Below, in pieces: positions 30,214 through 40,220 of a DNA stretch of 53,186 bases. The stretch is from contig NW_004440286.1 in assembly GCF_000330505.1 (NCBI RefSeq), positions 269,650 through 322,835 on the forward strand, given 5' to 3'. Source of the stretch: Entamoeba invadens IP1. Taxonomy: Eukaryota > Evosea > Mastigamoebida > Endamoebidae. A program made the translations under genes and the position numbers. Each line of letters starts with the position of its first letter. The stretch's first letter is position 1. The notes beneath the pieces were generated by a model that searched no databases, was not told the origin of the DNA, and saw only the letters and a list, made by a program, of their open reading frames with translations.

Positions 30214-31929
30214 TCAATCATTTTTCTCATGATTTTCAATATTATTTTCTTCCTTATTTTCTTTCACAAGACCTTCGTCGTCTTCCCATTTCATCGAATC
30301 CATCCTATTTTTGTCGACGGGGTAAATCCATCTTTGATACAGATAGATAACGAACACTACATCATCTCTGAAGCACGCAATTCTATGAAGGAGTGGCATT
30401 TTAATAATAAAAGCGAAGAGGTCGTCCACGATAGTATTTAAGAACTTATAAATAAAGACTCTCCAGGGTAAATCTGCGACGCTTTTGAGTTTATAATTAA
30501 TGAACAATTGCGGAGTCATTTGTAAGAACCCGAACGTGTAAATGACTCCGACGAAGCTCGAGAGTACAAATGAGTACCACGACTTGAATTCATTATAATA
30601 GAGACTATATATAGAATATCCAATACACAGAGGAATACATGCAATTCCTAAGTATTTGATCGCCACGTCATCATATTGTTTCGTCTGACTTTTTTCATAA
30701 TTTTTGTCTTTGTATTCGACGAAGTGGCCGTTTCCTTGGAAATTGAAAGAAAAGACTCGACTGAGTTTATAGAAGGTCATTGCAATACCAACGACTTCAG
30801 AAACAAGAATTAAGTAACTTGTATCATTGTCGAGTAAATAGAGGAAGACGACAATTTGAATTATTAAAGAAATGATGACCGTCTTGACGGAAATCCCACG
30901 GAAAGTACTTTTCTTCCGCCAGAACTGGAAATCATTTTTATACGCCAAGAAGTCAAAGACGGAATGAAGGAGAGAGACTACCATCGTCACACTTAATAAG
31001 AAGATGTTCGTCTCAAGTAACATCCTCTTCATCTCGTCCATCTCCGCCTGTGCCATCATGCCGACTTTGTCGTACATTGAAAATGATGTTTCAAAGGACT
31101 TCGTCATGATCCACGCGAAGTAACCTATTTCTCTAATATTTAAAACTATAGAAATGTTCTCTGTAGTTTCATTAATTGGATTATAGTAATCTTTAATTAA
31201 CCAAAATTGATTATGAAAGATGACGGGGTACACGTACTTCCCAACAACACTATATCGAAATTCCGTGTATTGTGGCGGAATGTGGTGGGGGTCGACAACT
31301 TGTTTCATGAAGTTAATTTCAAAATACGGGATAGTTCCCAACGTGAAGTTGTCACTCCTTTGTATAGTATTTTGAATAGTATTTTTCTCATTAAGTAAAC
31401 TATTTTTATTGTTTGTTGAATTAGTCATTAAATTGTGAGTTGATGGTTTGGGAATGAAATTGCGAAGAATTGGCGTCTTAAATACTTTAGTTCTATTATC
31501 GTGGCGTGACGTCGGTTTAATTGTTGCCTCGAAGAAGACTGTTTCGTTCATTTTGAGTTTTTCAACAAAGAACATTGGGAGGGAGATATTTGTTGAGAGT
31601 GGAGTGGAAGTGACTTGTGCAAAAGAGAAATTGTGTGAGTTCACAAGTACTTTTGTAGTGCCATAAATCAACGTCGCATTTAATTGAAAGATGTCTGATG
31701 GTTTATATGCGCTTCTATATCCCGCAGATGGTGGGAAGAACATCGTATAGAAACTGTATCCCATATAAATAAGAAAAATAGTAAACAAGAGTGAAGCAAC
31801 GGGGTGATTTAAAAAGAAGGAATACCACACACTACTTTCTTCTTCTTTCTTTTCTTCTCTTATTTGTGTGTTTGTACCTTTATTTCCATCATCTTGTTGA
31901 ACTGGATGTGGTGAGGTATTTTCCTCCAT
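30214..31929 (-). CDS. CLPTM1: CLPTM1 family multi-pass membrane protein
   Basis: A 571-residue intronless protein. A cytosolic Glu/Gln-rich N-terminus is followed by a transmembrane helix at about 44-64, then a luminal region of about 260 residues with several Asn-x-Ser/Thr sequons. Several transmembrane helices occupy the C-terminal third. The family signature is unmistakable: QMTPQLFINYKLKSVADLPW, DDLFAFIIKMPLLHRIACFR and DDVVFVIYLYQRWIYPVDKN. CLPTM1 and CLPTM1L act in the endoplasmic reticulum; CLPTM1L is described as a lipid scramblase and CLPTM1 as a receptor-retention factor. The acidic C-terminal tail (EEDNNIENHEK-like) is typical. Function in Entamoeba is inferred. Confidence 0.95.
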   Translation of the reverse strand: MEENTSPHPVQQDDGNKGTNTQIREEKKEEESSVWYSFFLNHPVASLLFTIFLIYMGYSFYTMFFPPSAGYRSAYKPSDIFQLNATLIYGTTKVLVNSHNFSFAQVTSTPLSTNISLPMFFVEKLKMNETVFFEATIKPTSRHDNRTKVFKTPILRNFIPKPSTHNLMTNSTNNKNSLLNEKNTIQNTIQRSDNFTLGTIPYFEINFMKQVVDPHHIPPQYTEFRYSVVGKYVYPVIFHNQFWLIKDYYNPINETTENISIVLNIREIGYFAWIMTKSFETSFSMYDKVGMMAQAEMDEMKRMLLETNIFLLSVTMVVSLLHSVFDFLAYKNDFQFWRKKSTFRGISVKTVIISLIIQIVVFLYLLDNDTSYLILVSEVVGIAMTFYKLSRVFSFNFQGNGHFVEYKDKNYEKSQTKQYDDVAIKYLGIACIPLCIGYSIYSLYYNEFKSWYSFVLSSFVGVIYTFGFLQMTPQLFINYKLKSVADLPWRVFIYKFLNTIVDDLFAFIIKMPLLHRIACFRDDVVFVIYLYQRWIYPVDKNRMDSMKWEDDEGLVKENKEENNIENHEKND

Positions 31930-32143
31930 GCCTTTTAGAGTTCATTCCACCTATTTTAGGGTTATTAAATCACTCAAAACAAATTGTAAAATTATAGTTA
32001 AATTTTATTATATAATTGGAATTTGTTATTCAGACCCAATAGACTTAATAGTTCGTCTTATAGTCATTATCAAACGAATAAGATAAATTTGGACTGGACT
32101 ATGAATCATATAACTCAACACAATTGCAAAGAAACATATAAAC

Positions 32144-33959
32144 TTAGCACAGTCGAAGTCTTGCGATATCTGGATGACTGTATTTGAGATAATAACCCGT
32201 CCATAATGGGATAGTTAACATTTCGCCTGATACTGATAACACACTATTGACATCAAAGAATTCATTTGTTATAGATCCTTTGGTCTTGATATCATCATAT
32301 AAAGTCTTCTTATTCCCACAAATGGTCCGACAATCTTTGTCACAATCATACATAAAAGTGGTCACCGCTCCACTATATAATAACGCCATTATAACATCTA
32401 ACCCATTCTCATTAATCTCAAACCCACTCGGGTTTTGCTTCAAAAGAGTATATAAACTTTGCATCATTAATACAAATTCTATCGCTTCTTTCCCAAATTC
32501 TACTCCTTTCCCATTCCGCTCCCCAAAGGAATACCCTACTTTACTCCACTCTTTCTCTATCACTTCAACTACTCCTTTGATCGTTCGGTAATGACTGTCT
32601 ATTAAAAATAATACAACACTCGAGACTACGGACACTACCCCTTTCCCTTCTTCACTCTCTATCTCTATCGTCTCCCCTTTTTGCAACAAATAACGAATGT
32701 GGTTACTGATAGTTATCACTTTACTTATCATCCGAAGCCACCCACTCCTCTCTACATTCCTTTTGATGTTTTCTGTGTCTTGGATTTGACTGATATAGAT
32801 GGTGTAATCTTCTTCAATTTTTTGCTTTAAGTTATAATATTATTATTATAAAGTTATTAAATTATTATTATTAAATTATTATTATTAAATTATTATTATA
32901 ATTATTACTATTATATTATTATTATATTATAATTATATTATTATTATAAGATAATCAATAATATATTATTATATTATTATTATTTGCTTATTAATTTGTT
33001 ATAGTATTCATTACATTATTTTATATTTATAGTAGTATTCAATATCTAATAAGGTATTAATACCAACAAACTGTCGAAGGTGCGATTCCGTCCTTTCCGG
33101 TCAATTCGAAGATCTGAACGCTTTTCCCCATTTTTCTAAATAAAGCGTCTGTTTTTCCTCTTATTACAGCTGCCGCTCTCCAGAGAGCTGTTCCATTTGT
33201 ATTGACATAGACGATGAAAGGGAACCGATTTAAATAACGGACTTGTGAGCTCTCGAAAATCATTTCGCGAGTGACGGTAGAAGGTAATACGAAGGTACGA
33301 GGATATGTAGCACACAAATCAAATCCTTCATTATAATTACGAACGGTGTATTCTAGTACTCCACACTTTAAATAAAAGGCATCAGTATCATAGGCAGTAC
33401 ACCCTTCACCATCTTCTAAACCCCCATCTAAATCCCATCCACGTAACCCACACCGAAACCACTCGCGAACACCTTCCCCACGTCCTATTGATATCACTTC
33501 ATTATACTTCGTCTTCACTCTCCATACACCATCACTACAAATAATGTCTTTGATACTCCCTAATGGAACACGACGCTCAACACAGGAACAACTCTGTGGA
33601 GACTCTATCACACGAATCACTAACTTCCCTTGGCTCACCGATAACCGAAACGTGTCCCCAGAATACTCCGTGTTACTCACACTTATCGTCGGGGCTTGGA
33701 CATTCGAAGATGTATAACTACACGTCTCTAAGTCATTAATAAGAACGTCCGTTAACGACGTCACTAAATTGTGTGAACGGCGGGGGGTCATATAAAATTG
33801 GTCATAAGTCGGTGGCGTTGGACTTAAGGGGACAACTGGAGACGGGGGTGTGTTTTGGACACCTTGTGTAAATTTGTTGTGTTGTGCGCTAAGAATGGAA
33901 GGAGAGTGCGTCGGAGTTTGGAAATGAGGCGCATTTTGAAAGAGTTGATTTGAATCCAT
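32144..33959 (-). CDS. myotubularin-like pseudophosphatase (two exons)
   Basis: Spliced minus-strand CDS of 522 residues: exon 1 33959-33072, exon 2 32824-32144. The 247-bp ATT-rich intron has donor GTTTGT and acceptor TTAAAG; the phase is 0. Exon 1 has a Pro/Ser-rich N-terminus, a PH-GRAM-like segment (about 95-190) and the phosphatase entry motif FDLCATYPRTFVLPSTVT, then FPFIVYVNTNGTALWRA. Exon 2 gives NVERSGWLRMI, DSHYRTIKGVVEVIEKEW and GYSFGERNGK. In active enzymes the P-loop reads Cys-Ser-Asp-Gly-Trp-Asp-Arg; here the aligned residues are SEEGKGV, so Ser353 replaces Cys and Val359 replaces Arg. It should bind phosphoinositides or partner phosphatases but not hydrolyse PI3P. It starts at ATG 33959, not at the upstream open codons. 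Confidence 0.82.
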
Positions 33960-34324
33960 CGCAATCAACTAAGTGATGTATTAACTGATATAATAGTTTA
34001 TTTCTAATTAAATAGAATTTTATAGTATTAATAATATTAATATTAATATTAATATTAATAAATATATTAGAATGGTTCTCTTTGTTAATAATTGGGGTGA
34101 GGTTTGAAATAACATTTTATAAAACATTTTGGTGATTCAGTTATATTGGAATAAATTATTTTGATATACTAAATAATATTTATATTAATAATAATATTCT
34201 TATTGATAATAAGTTAGTATTGTTATAATAACTTAATACTATATATTGTAACTAATTATTATTAATAATTTTATTAATATAATTGTATTAAAGTAATTTT
34301 ATTAGATATAACTAATAAAGTATT
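33960..34324. other. AT-rich intergenic DNA with TTAATA repeats
   Basis: Divergent promoter region of the myotubularin-like and PITH genes. A short (TTAATA)n microsatellite lies at about 34033-34061. Confidence 0.6.
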
Positions 34325-34846
34325 ATGGCAACTACTAGTGGCGACAAATTTGTGAGTTTAAATGAAAGTATTGACAAAAAGGATTTTGAGATATTGAATA
34401 CGAAAACGAAAGAAACGATTAAAGTGTTGAAAGGGAAAGAAACAATAACAAGTGAAGTAGATGAACAATTATTAATTCATATCTCATTTACTCAAACGGT
34501 TAATCTTCGAACACTCCTTTTTCAATCTCCGAAAAGTGAGACTGCTCCAAAGGAGATTTTGATATTCACGAACAGAAACGACATTTCTTTTGAAGATGCG
34601 GAGTCAGTGAAACCAACTCAAATCATTTCGATAAACCAAAACGAAATAGGAAAACAAGTTGCTGTGAAACCTTTTCTATTTAATAATGTCCACGCTTTAA
34701 CGATCTTTGTCAAATCAAACTTTGCCGGAACGAAAGTGACGCAAATCAAAAAATTCGAGCTCTTCGGACAAACGAAGAAAACGACTAACATGAGCGACTT
34801 CAAACCCGTTTGTTGCTGTTGTTGTCAACAGCAACAGATGAAGTGA
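34325..34846 (+). CDS. PITH domain protein
   Basis: A 173-residue protein. Residues about 10-150 form a PITH (DUF1000) beta-sandwich: LLIHISFTQTVNLRTLLFQS, then EILIFTNRNDISFEDAES, QIISINQNEIGK and VHALTIFVKSN. This is the proteasome-interacting thioredoxin C-terminal domain, which docks thioredoxin-like TXNL1 onto the 26S proteasome. No thioredoxin domain is present, so it resembles the stand-alone PITHD1 type. The last residues are five Cys then four Gln; this segment begins at a GTTTGT and is encoded by a perfect DNA hairpin (34811-34836). The true C-terminus might therefore differ if an intron starts there. Confidence 0.88.
   Translation: MATTSGDKFVSLNESIDKKDFEILNTKTKETIKVLKGKETITSEVDEQLLIHISFTQTVNLRTLLFQSPKSETAPKEILIFTNRNDISFEDAESVKPTQIISINQNEIGKQVAVKPFLFNNVHALTIFVKSNFAGTKVTQIKKFELFGQTKKTTNMSDFKPVCCCCCQQQQMK
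34811..34836. repeat. perfect 11-bp inverted repeat at the end of the PITH gene
   Basis: TGTTGCTGTTG and its exact reverse complement CAACAGCAACA are separated by TTGT. It lies in the last codons, encoding the Cys-run/Gln-run tail, between two convergent genes. It could be a 3'-end hairpin or simple-sequence expansion. Confidence 0.7.
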
Positions 34847-34920
34847 TTGACTTTATTTGTTTCTCTTTATATGAAAGATAACCATAACAGTAACAATAGA
34901 TACACTTATCATGTGCTAAA

Positions 34921-36721
34921 TTAGTCTCTCTGCTCTTCATGAGGAGGAAGGCCAAGTGCAAGACACGCTGCATTGCACTTGTGAGACTTAAAGAATTGGT
35001 CAATCCCTTTACTTCCGAGATTGGTGAGCGTATAATAGAACGCAGAGATGTTTTGGTGGTGAAAGGAGGGGTCGGTCAGTATATATGCATTCTCCTTCTC
35101 GGAAAAGACACCTTGAAGGTCGGTGACAACGAACTGCTTGGATGAGACAAAGAACGAAAAATGGGAGAAACACTGGAGTGTTGTGGAATACTTTTGGTAA
35201 TTGACACCACTCCCATTTGTGTTGAATTTTATGAACTCATCTTCTAGTGGCGTTTCGACAAAATAAATCTTGTGAGATTGAGAGAGTGAGCGAATGTCTT
35301 CAACCGAATATTCTTTCCCGTAAATCTTGCGGATTTCATCATCTCGTTCCGTCTCAACAAACAGGCGTAACGGAATGCATTGTATTCGTTTGATCTTATC
35401 AATTACACCCGCATCACCTAAGATATTTGGACTGGTCGGGAAGCGAAATTTTTGCAATTCCTCAACGCTGACGTGTCAGTGTGTTCATCTTTATTTCCAT
35501 AAAACAAACGAAGTCGACTGGATGTCACTTTGAGATAAGGACGGAACGGCGGAACATTTAAGCTCTGAAAAAAGTTGGGAATTTTCAGTTACTGGGGTGG
35601 CATTGTTAGAGACGTTACTCCACAAGTCATCTATTGTGATGTCATTTGGATTACGGCCCGACTTTATGATCTCACAGTAACTCGCAAACAAATCGGCAAG
35701 ATCTTGACACACAAAGTGGAGGCCAACCATGTCGACGTACGACTCAAACGAAAGCATGTCTTTTGATTTAAACTGCTTGATTACAACCTTCTCTCGTTTG
35801 TCCGTGTAGCCGTCGTACGCGACTCTCACACTTCCGTCGCCAAATGGAGCGGATGGGAAATTGATTTCTCCCGCACTGACTATGCCCACAGAGGGATGTT
35901 GTGTGTGATTCTGCTTAAATTCGACAAAAAACCCGTGGTGTGTGATACATTTTTTTTCTTCAACCCCGCGCTTCATTTTTTGACTATCTTTACTGGAAAT
36001 AAATCAATGTTCAATGGCAATTCAACAAAACAAACAGCGTGCAACAAAAATTGGTTTCATCCAAGCTTACCTCCGCTCGCAAAAATCTCGTGAAAAGGCA
36101 GTTCGGTAAATTTAAAAAGTTTTCCACGTAAGTTCCAGGAGGAAATGGAATTTTGACAGGACCAAACAGGAGTCTTAAATATTCATACCCCTCTTTAAAA
36201 CAGTTATTCTCGTCTTTGCAGGTGCAGTCAGAGAGACAGAAATGTACAAACACGGTTTTCATTTTTCCCTCTGGGTACGTTTCGTACAAAAAGTGGATGA
36301 GAGGACCGACGTTAATTGGTGGCCGCGTGGGGGTGGACATTGTTGAGTAAAATTTGGAGAAGTCGAGTTTGTTGTTCAGGTCGAATTGTTCTATATTTGT
36401 TTTGAAAATATTTGGTGTTTCTTTCGTGTTTACAAACTGAAACACGCTACTATTTTTGTAAAAAACGATTTCAACTTCGGCTGATTCTCTTTTGTTACTT
36501 GCAATGTGCCACATTTTTTGCCTGAGAGTTTCGATGTTCTGGACGTTGATTTGTTTGAGTTCGATGATTAAAACAATTTTGTAATTTTGTATTCTTGAAA
36601 GACGTTCTAAAAGCTTCGTTTCTTCATTTGGAAACCCGGCCCCATATTCGTCGTCTGTATACTGTTTGATTTCTTGGACGTCCCTTGCTCGTGAAAGTTC
36701 AAAAACCACGTCTTTTTGCAT
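34921..36721 (-). CDS. alpha-kinase with vWA-like N-terminal region (three exons)
   Basis: Spliced CDS of 571 residues: 36721-36036, 35992-35510, 35467-34921. The introns are 43 and 42 bp, both with donor GTTTGT and acceptor CAG, and all phases match. The C-terminal half is an atypical alpha-kinase (MHCK/eEF2K/vwkA family): FGDGSVRVAYDGYT then VVIKQFK with Lys301 as probable ATP lysine; VVTDLQGV; AYILTDPSFHH; the Gly-rich YTLTNLGSKGI; and the Cys/His zinc site HKCNAACLALG. The N-terminal ~230 residues resemble the von Willebrand A region of Dictyostelium vwkA. However, the first strand reads KIVLIIELKQIN, without the MIDAS Asp-x-Ser-x-Ser, so metal-dependent ligand binding is doubtful. Such kinases phosphorylate Ser/Thr in helices, such as myosin heavy-chain tails. 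Confidence 0.88.
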
Positions 36722-37066
36722 GTGTTTTTTTAGTTCTTTTTAAATAAATGATGTTTGTCCATTAAATTGAGTTATTATTAATTTATTTATAGTAAAAATT
36801 TAAAATATACTTTGATGAAGTATATATACATATAATACTTATATAATATATTTTATATAAGTATATACTTCATCAAGTGATAAGATAAAAAAAAGGATAG
36901 TTCATTATTATATTTATTTATGTATAATTTTACTAGAGTTTTAATTTAATTCTTATGTGTTTTTTGTTAGGAATAAAATTAATAACATAATAATTATTCA
37001 CCGATATTTATTAAATATAATTATACAATACTGTATATAAATAGTAAAAAAGAATCTTCAATAAAC
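36722..37066. other. AT-rich spacer with a long palindrome
   Basis: Between two minus-strand genes; contains the 15-bp-arm inverted repeat at 36812-36876 and no gene. Confidence 0.6.
36812..36876. repeat. inverted repeat with 15-bp perfect arms
   Basis: TTGATGAAGTATATA (36812-36826) is the exact reverse complement of TATATACTTCATCAA (36862-36876). The 35-bp AT spacer is itself partly palindromic (ACTTATATA with TATATAAGT). It may be a cruciform, a fold-back element remnant, or a regulatory hairpin upstream of the alpha-kinase. Confidence 0.75.
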
Positions 37067-37939
37067 TTATTTTTTTTTCGGCAATTTCTTTTTGAGTTCC
37101 TCAATGAGGTCGGTTTTGTTTTTCTGTTCATTGTTTGCAGGTTTTTTAGTTTTTATTTCGTTTTGTGTTGTAACGTTTCCAACGACTTTTGATGACTTTT
37201 TTGACTTTTTAGGAACTGGTCTTCTTTTGTTGATTTGAAGGAGCTCAGTGGGTTCATTAATCATTTTTGAGATTTCTTCGGTTTGGCTTAAGTTTTCGGT
37301 TTTTTTCGTTTGGTTCTTCAAAATTTGTTTTTTCTCCTCTTCTTCTTCTTTGCGGTGTTTTTCTTGAGTTTCGAGTTTAGCTAATTTAATTTTGTTTTGG
37401 AGCTCTTTAATGTTTGACTGTGCCGTTTGTTGTACTTTAATTTCTTTTGGTTTTGTTGTTTTTGGTTTCTGGAGTTCAGGGAGTTTTTCGCCGTGAAGAT
37501 ACACATTCCCAAATTGACTTTCTTTCTTTTCTGGCGCACATTTGGGCGAATTTTTATCGCAATGGGGTGATTTTTCAACGAAAGTGATCAAACTAAAAAT
37601 AATGTGAATTGCGCCAGAAAGCGTGAAATAAAAAGTACCATTTTCGCTGTTTGCAAGTGTTAAGTAATGCAATTTATAAAAAGAAGACGCCAATAACATT
37701 ATTGAAAAACATTTTTTGAGAAGTGTCGACTTTAAGTTCAAAAGTGAAGTTAATACTATTAACAAATCTAAGACGGTCTCATACAGATACATGTTGCCCC
37801 ACCCACATCTTGACACAAAAACGTTGTTTTCAAAGGTATCGTAGGGACGGTTTGGACATGTCAAGACTTTGAAGTCCTGTGTTTCAAAGAATGAAATTAA
37901 TGTAAGAAAAAGACCAATACAGAGCGAACTAGTTGGCAT
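37067..37939 (-). CDS. four-helix membrane protein with Lys/Glu coiled-coil tail
   Basis: A 290-residue intronless protein. The first ~120 residues hold about four hydrophobic segments: residues 5-20 (possibly a signal anchor), and three more around 55-68, 78-95 and 106-123, with a Cys-containing loop after the first. From about 130 the chain is highly charged and Lys-rich, with a predicted coiled coil at about 170-225 (KELQNKIKLAKLETQEKHRK, then a Glu run). A basic Pro/Lys tail (RRPVPKKSKKSSK) follows, ending KKLPKKK. The Lys-rich C-terminus ends close to a KKxx-type ER retrieval pattern, suggesting an ER membrane protein with a cytosolic tail. No family recognised. It resembles LSM/TMEM-type tethers only in layout. 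Confidence 0.75.
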   Translation of the reverse strand: MPTSSLCIGLFLTLISFFETQDFKVLTCPNRPYDTFENNVFVSRCGWGNMYLYETVLDLLIVLTSLLNLKSTLLKKCFSIMLLASSFYKLHYLTLANSENGTFYFTLSGAIHIIFSLITFVEKSPHCDKNSPKCAPEKKESQFGNVYLHGEKLPELQKPKTTKPKEIKVQQTAQSNIKELQNKIKLAKLETQEKHRKEEEEEKKQILKNQTKKTENLSQTEEISKMINEPTELLQINKRRPVPKKSKKSSKVVGNVTTQNEIKTKKPANNEQKNKTDLIEELKKKLPKKK

Positions 37940-38810
37940 GTGACTTCTTTTTGAGGTCTTTATTTTAAAGTTATTACAATGGTTTATTTATAGTAAAAAT
38001 ATAGTTTTTTGTTTTTAATTTTAATATTTTTTAGATGTTGAATTTTTTTGTCAATAAGTTTCTACATATTTTTTAAATAATATAATAATATTATTATTAG
38101 TAATAAGTTGATTATAAACAGTGATATTTTTAAACTGAATGACGTTTTTTAAAGGTTAAAAAATATTAGAAGAGTTAACAAAAAATAATTAATATAATAA
38201 AAATATTAATACAGAAACTTTTTATTTTAATTCTAAAATAATCAAATTTATAATAAAAATGTATCAAAAATATAATTTATTTTATTATACATTATAATAA
38301 TTAATTTAAACTATAAAACTTTTTTAAACCTTATTTTTTTAAACATTTGTTTTTCAGTTTTGGTTTTGTCCATAGTTTACTACATTGGGTAGTTTTTATC
38401 AATTAGTTTTAATAATTTACAAAAAATCTATTTATAAAAAAAAACAATTCATGGTATACTTCAGTAAGTACAGACAAGGTTGTGTTGTTGATAATAACTA
38501 GTTGATAAAGATTTTTTTTGATTTATAGCAAACGATAAACATATAATATAAGTAAAATATAACCATATTTAATAGTTATTTATTATTCTTATTGGAAATT
38601 CACTGAAGTGAACAATTGTTGTCTACTGTTAAAACATTGAAATTAATAACTTTAGTCGCTTTGTTATTGATGTGTTAGGCTTTCAGTTATATCAATTCAA
38701 TACTGAAAACGAATTGTTTGTTACTGATATAATACAATGACAGAGGACAAGCACTTCAAATGTTAACTCCAGATTAAACAAACTTAATATCATACTCAAT
38801 AAGTTATACA
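37940..38810. other. very AT-rich intergenic DNA
   Basis: About 0.9 kb between divergent genes with no recognisable feature. Confidence 0.6.
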
Positions 38811-40007
38811 ATGAATTGGATTCTTTTAATGAATTTGGTTGTTTTAATCACAAGCAGACAATGCTCTAATCGTCATCCTGTGTTTTTTGTGCCAGGGATA
38901 TTGGCTTCAACACTTCATATGAAAGGTACTATACCAAAAACAGTACCACTTCCTCGAAATTGTCCAAGAATAGTAGATGAGCGTCTTTGGGCATCTTTTT
39001 CTCAATTATTTCCAACAAGTCGGTTCCAATGTTTTGTTGCATATGTTTCTCCTGTTTGGGATAACACCAAAATGATGTTTGAAACAGTTGAAGGACTTGA
39101 AGTGTATTACAAAAACTTTCCATCAACAAAAGGTATCTCCACCTTAGGATCGTCTGTCAATCTTCCCTTCAAGTTATTACTTAAGTTTTTTGGATATATA
39201 GTAGACAAATTAAGACATGCCGGGTGGCAAGATGATGTTGACATGTTTGGTTTGGGTTATGATTGGCGTTTTGGAGATGTCAATCGTGATGATTATGCTT
39301 CAAAAATAAAAGAAATGATAATACGATCACATGAACAAAGTGGTCATAAGGTGGTATTTGTTAGTCATTCAATGGGTGGGTTGGTCACTTTACAGTTGTT
39401 CAAATTTTTTGGCCTTGCGTTTTGTCGAGAGCACATTGAAAAATTAATAACTATAAGTACACCAATTAAAGGTGCACCAAAAAGTCTTAGAGCTATATTA
39501 TCAGGAGACACCCAACACCTTCCAATGAGTAGTAGACTGTTTCGAACTTTTGAAAGAAGAATGCCAAGTCTTTTTATGATGTTACCAAAAGGCTTTTATG
39601 AAGAAAGAGTTTTGGTGCAGACACCAAATAAAGAATATAAAGGAAGTGATTTAAAAGAGTTATTAAATTCAATTGATGAAATGAAGGAGTGGAGTCAAAT
39701 TGTATTTGAAGAAACAGAAAAAAGACTGGAATTTGGTAACACTGGAAGATGGGTTCCTTGGGATTGTCTGTACTCTTCAGGTATTCCAACAGAAGATTCT
39801 TATAACTATCCAAATGGTTTTGATAGAGAACCTATAATTACCATGACAGCAGGTGACGGGACAGTACCTTTAGACTCAATGACTAAATGTTCACATCTAG
39901 GAGCACAAAAAGAAATTAATATGGGTAGGTTTTCTCATAAAAGTATATTGAAAACTCAGAGAGTAAGAACATATGTCTATGATGAAGCTTGTAAGGATAA
40001 TATATAA
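38811..40007 (+). CDS. LCAT/PDAT family lipase or acyltransferase, secreted
   Basis: A 398-residue intronless protein. The first ~18 residues (MNWILLMNLVVLITSRQ) form a signal peptide. The LCAT fold follows: HPVFFVPGILASTL near the oxyanion region, a WDNTKMMFETVEGLEV stretch, and MFGLGYDWRFGDVNRDDY. The nucleophile motif is VSHSMGG with Ser187. The acid is Asp349 in GDGTVPL and the His is His376 in FSHKSI, so the triad is complete. Family members hydrolyse or transfer fatty acyl chains from phospholipids (phospholipase A, LCAT, PDAT). The lid Trp and Cys spacing differ from mammalian LCAT, so phospholipase activity is as likely as sterol acylation. It probably acts in the secretory or lysosomal lumen. 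Codon use is A/T-rich. Confidence 0.9.
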   Translation: MNWILLMNLVVLITSRQCSNRHPVFFVPGILASTLHMKGTIPKTVPLPRNCPRIVDERLWASFSQLFPTSRFQCFVAYVSPVWDNTKMMFETVEGLEVYYKNFPSTKGISTLGSSVNLPFKLLLKFFGYIVDKLRHAGWQDDVDMFGLGYDWRFGDVNRDDYASKIKEMIIRSHEQSGHKVVFVSHSMGGLVTLQLFKFFGLAFCREHIEKLITISTPIKGAPKSLRAILSGDTQHLPMSSRLFRTFERRMPSLFMMLPKGFYEERVLVQTPNKEYKGSDLKELLNSIDEMKEWSQIVFEETEKRLEFGNTGRWVPWDCLYSSGIPTEDSYNYPNGFDREPIITMTAGDGTVPLDSMTKCSHLGAQKEINMGRFSHKSILKTQRVRTYVYDEACKDNI

Positions 40008-40220
40008 CAAACGTTTTTTTAATTAGTTTTATTGTATTTTTATTATAAAGTTTAATACAATTAATAATGACAATTACAAAATGTATTATATTAAATAATT
40101 ATATTAAATCATATTTTATGATAATTTAAAAACAAAAAAAATGTTCGAAAAACAAATAGTTTAAATTATAATTAAAATACAATTAAAACCATGCAATTGT
40201 TACAACTCAAAAACTAAGGC

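Noticed and set aside
32830..33000. ATT-repeat block, considered as a separate satellite locus
   Set aside because: It lies within the intron of the myotubularin-like gene and is simple AT repeat only.
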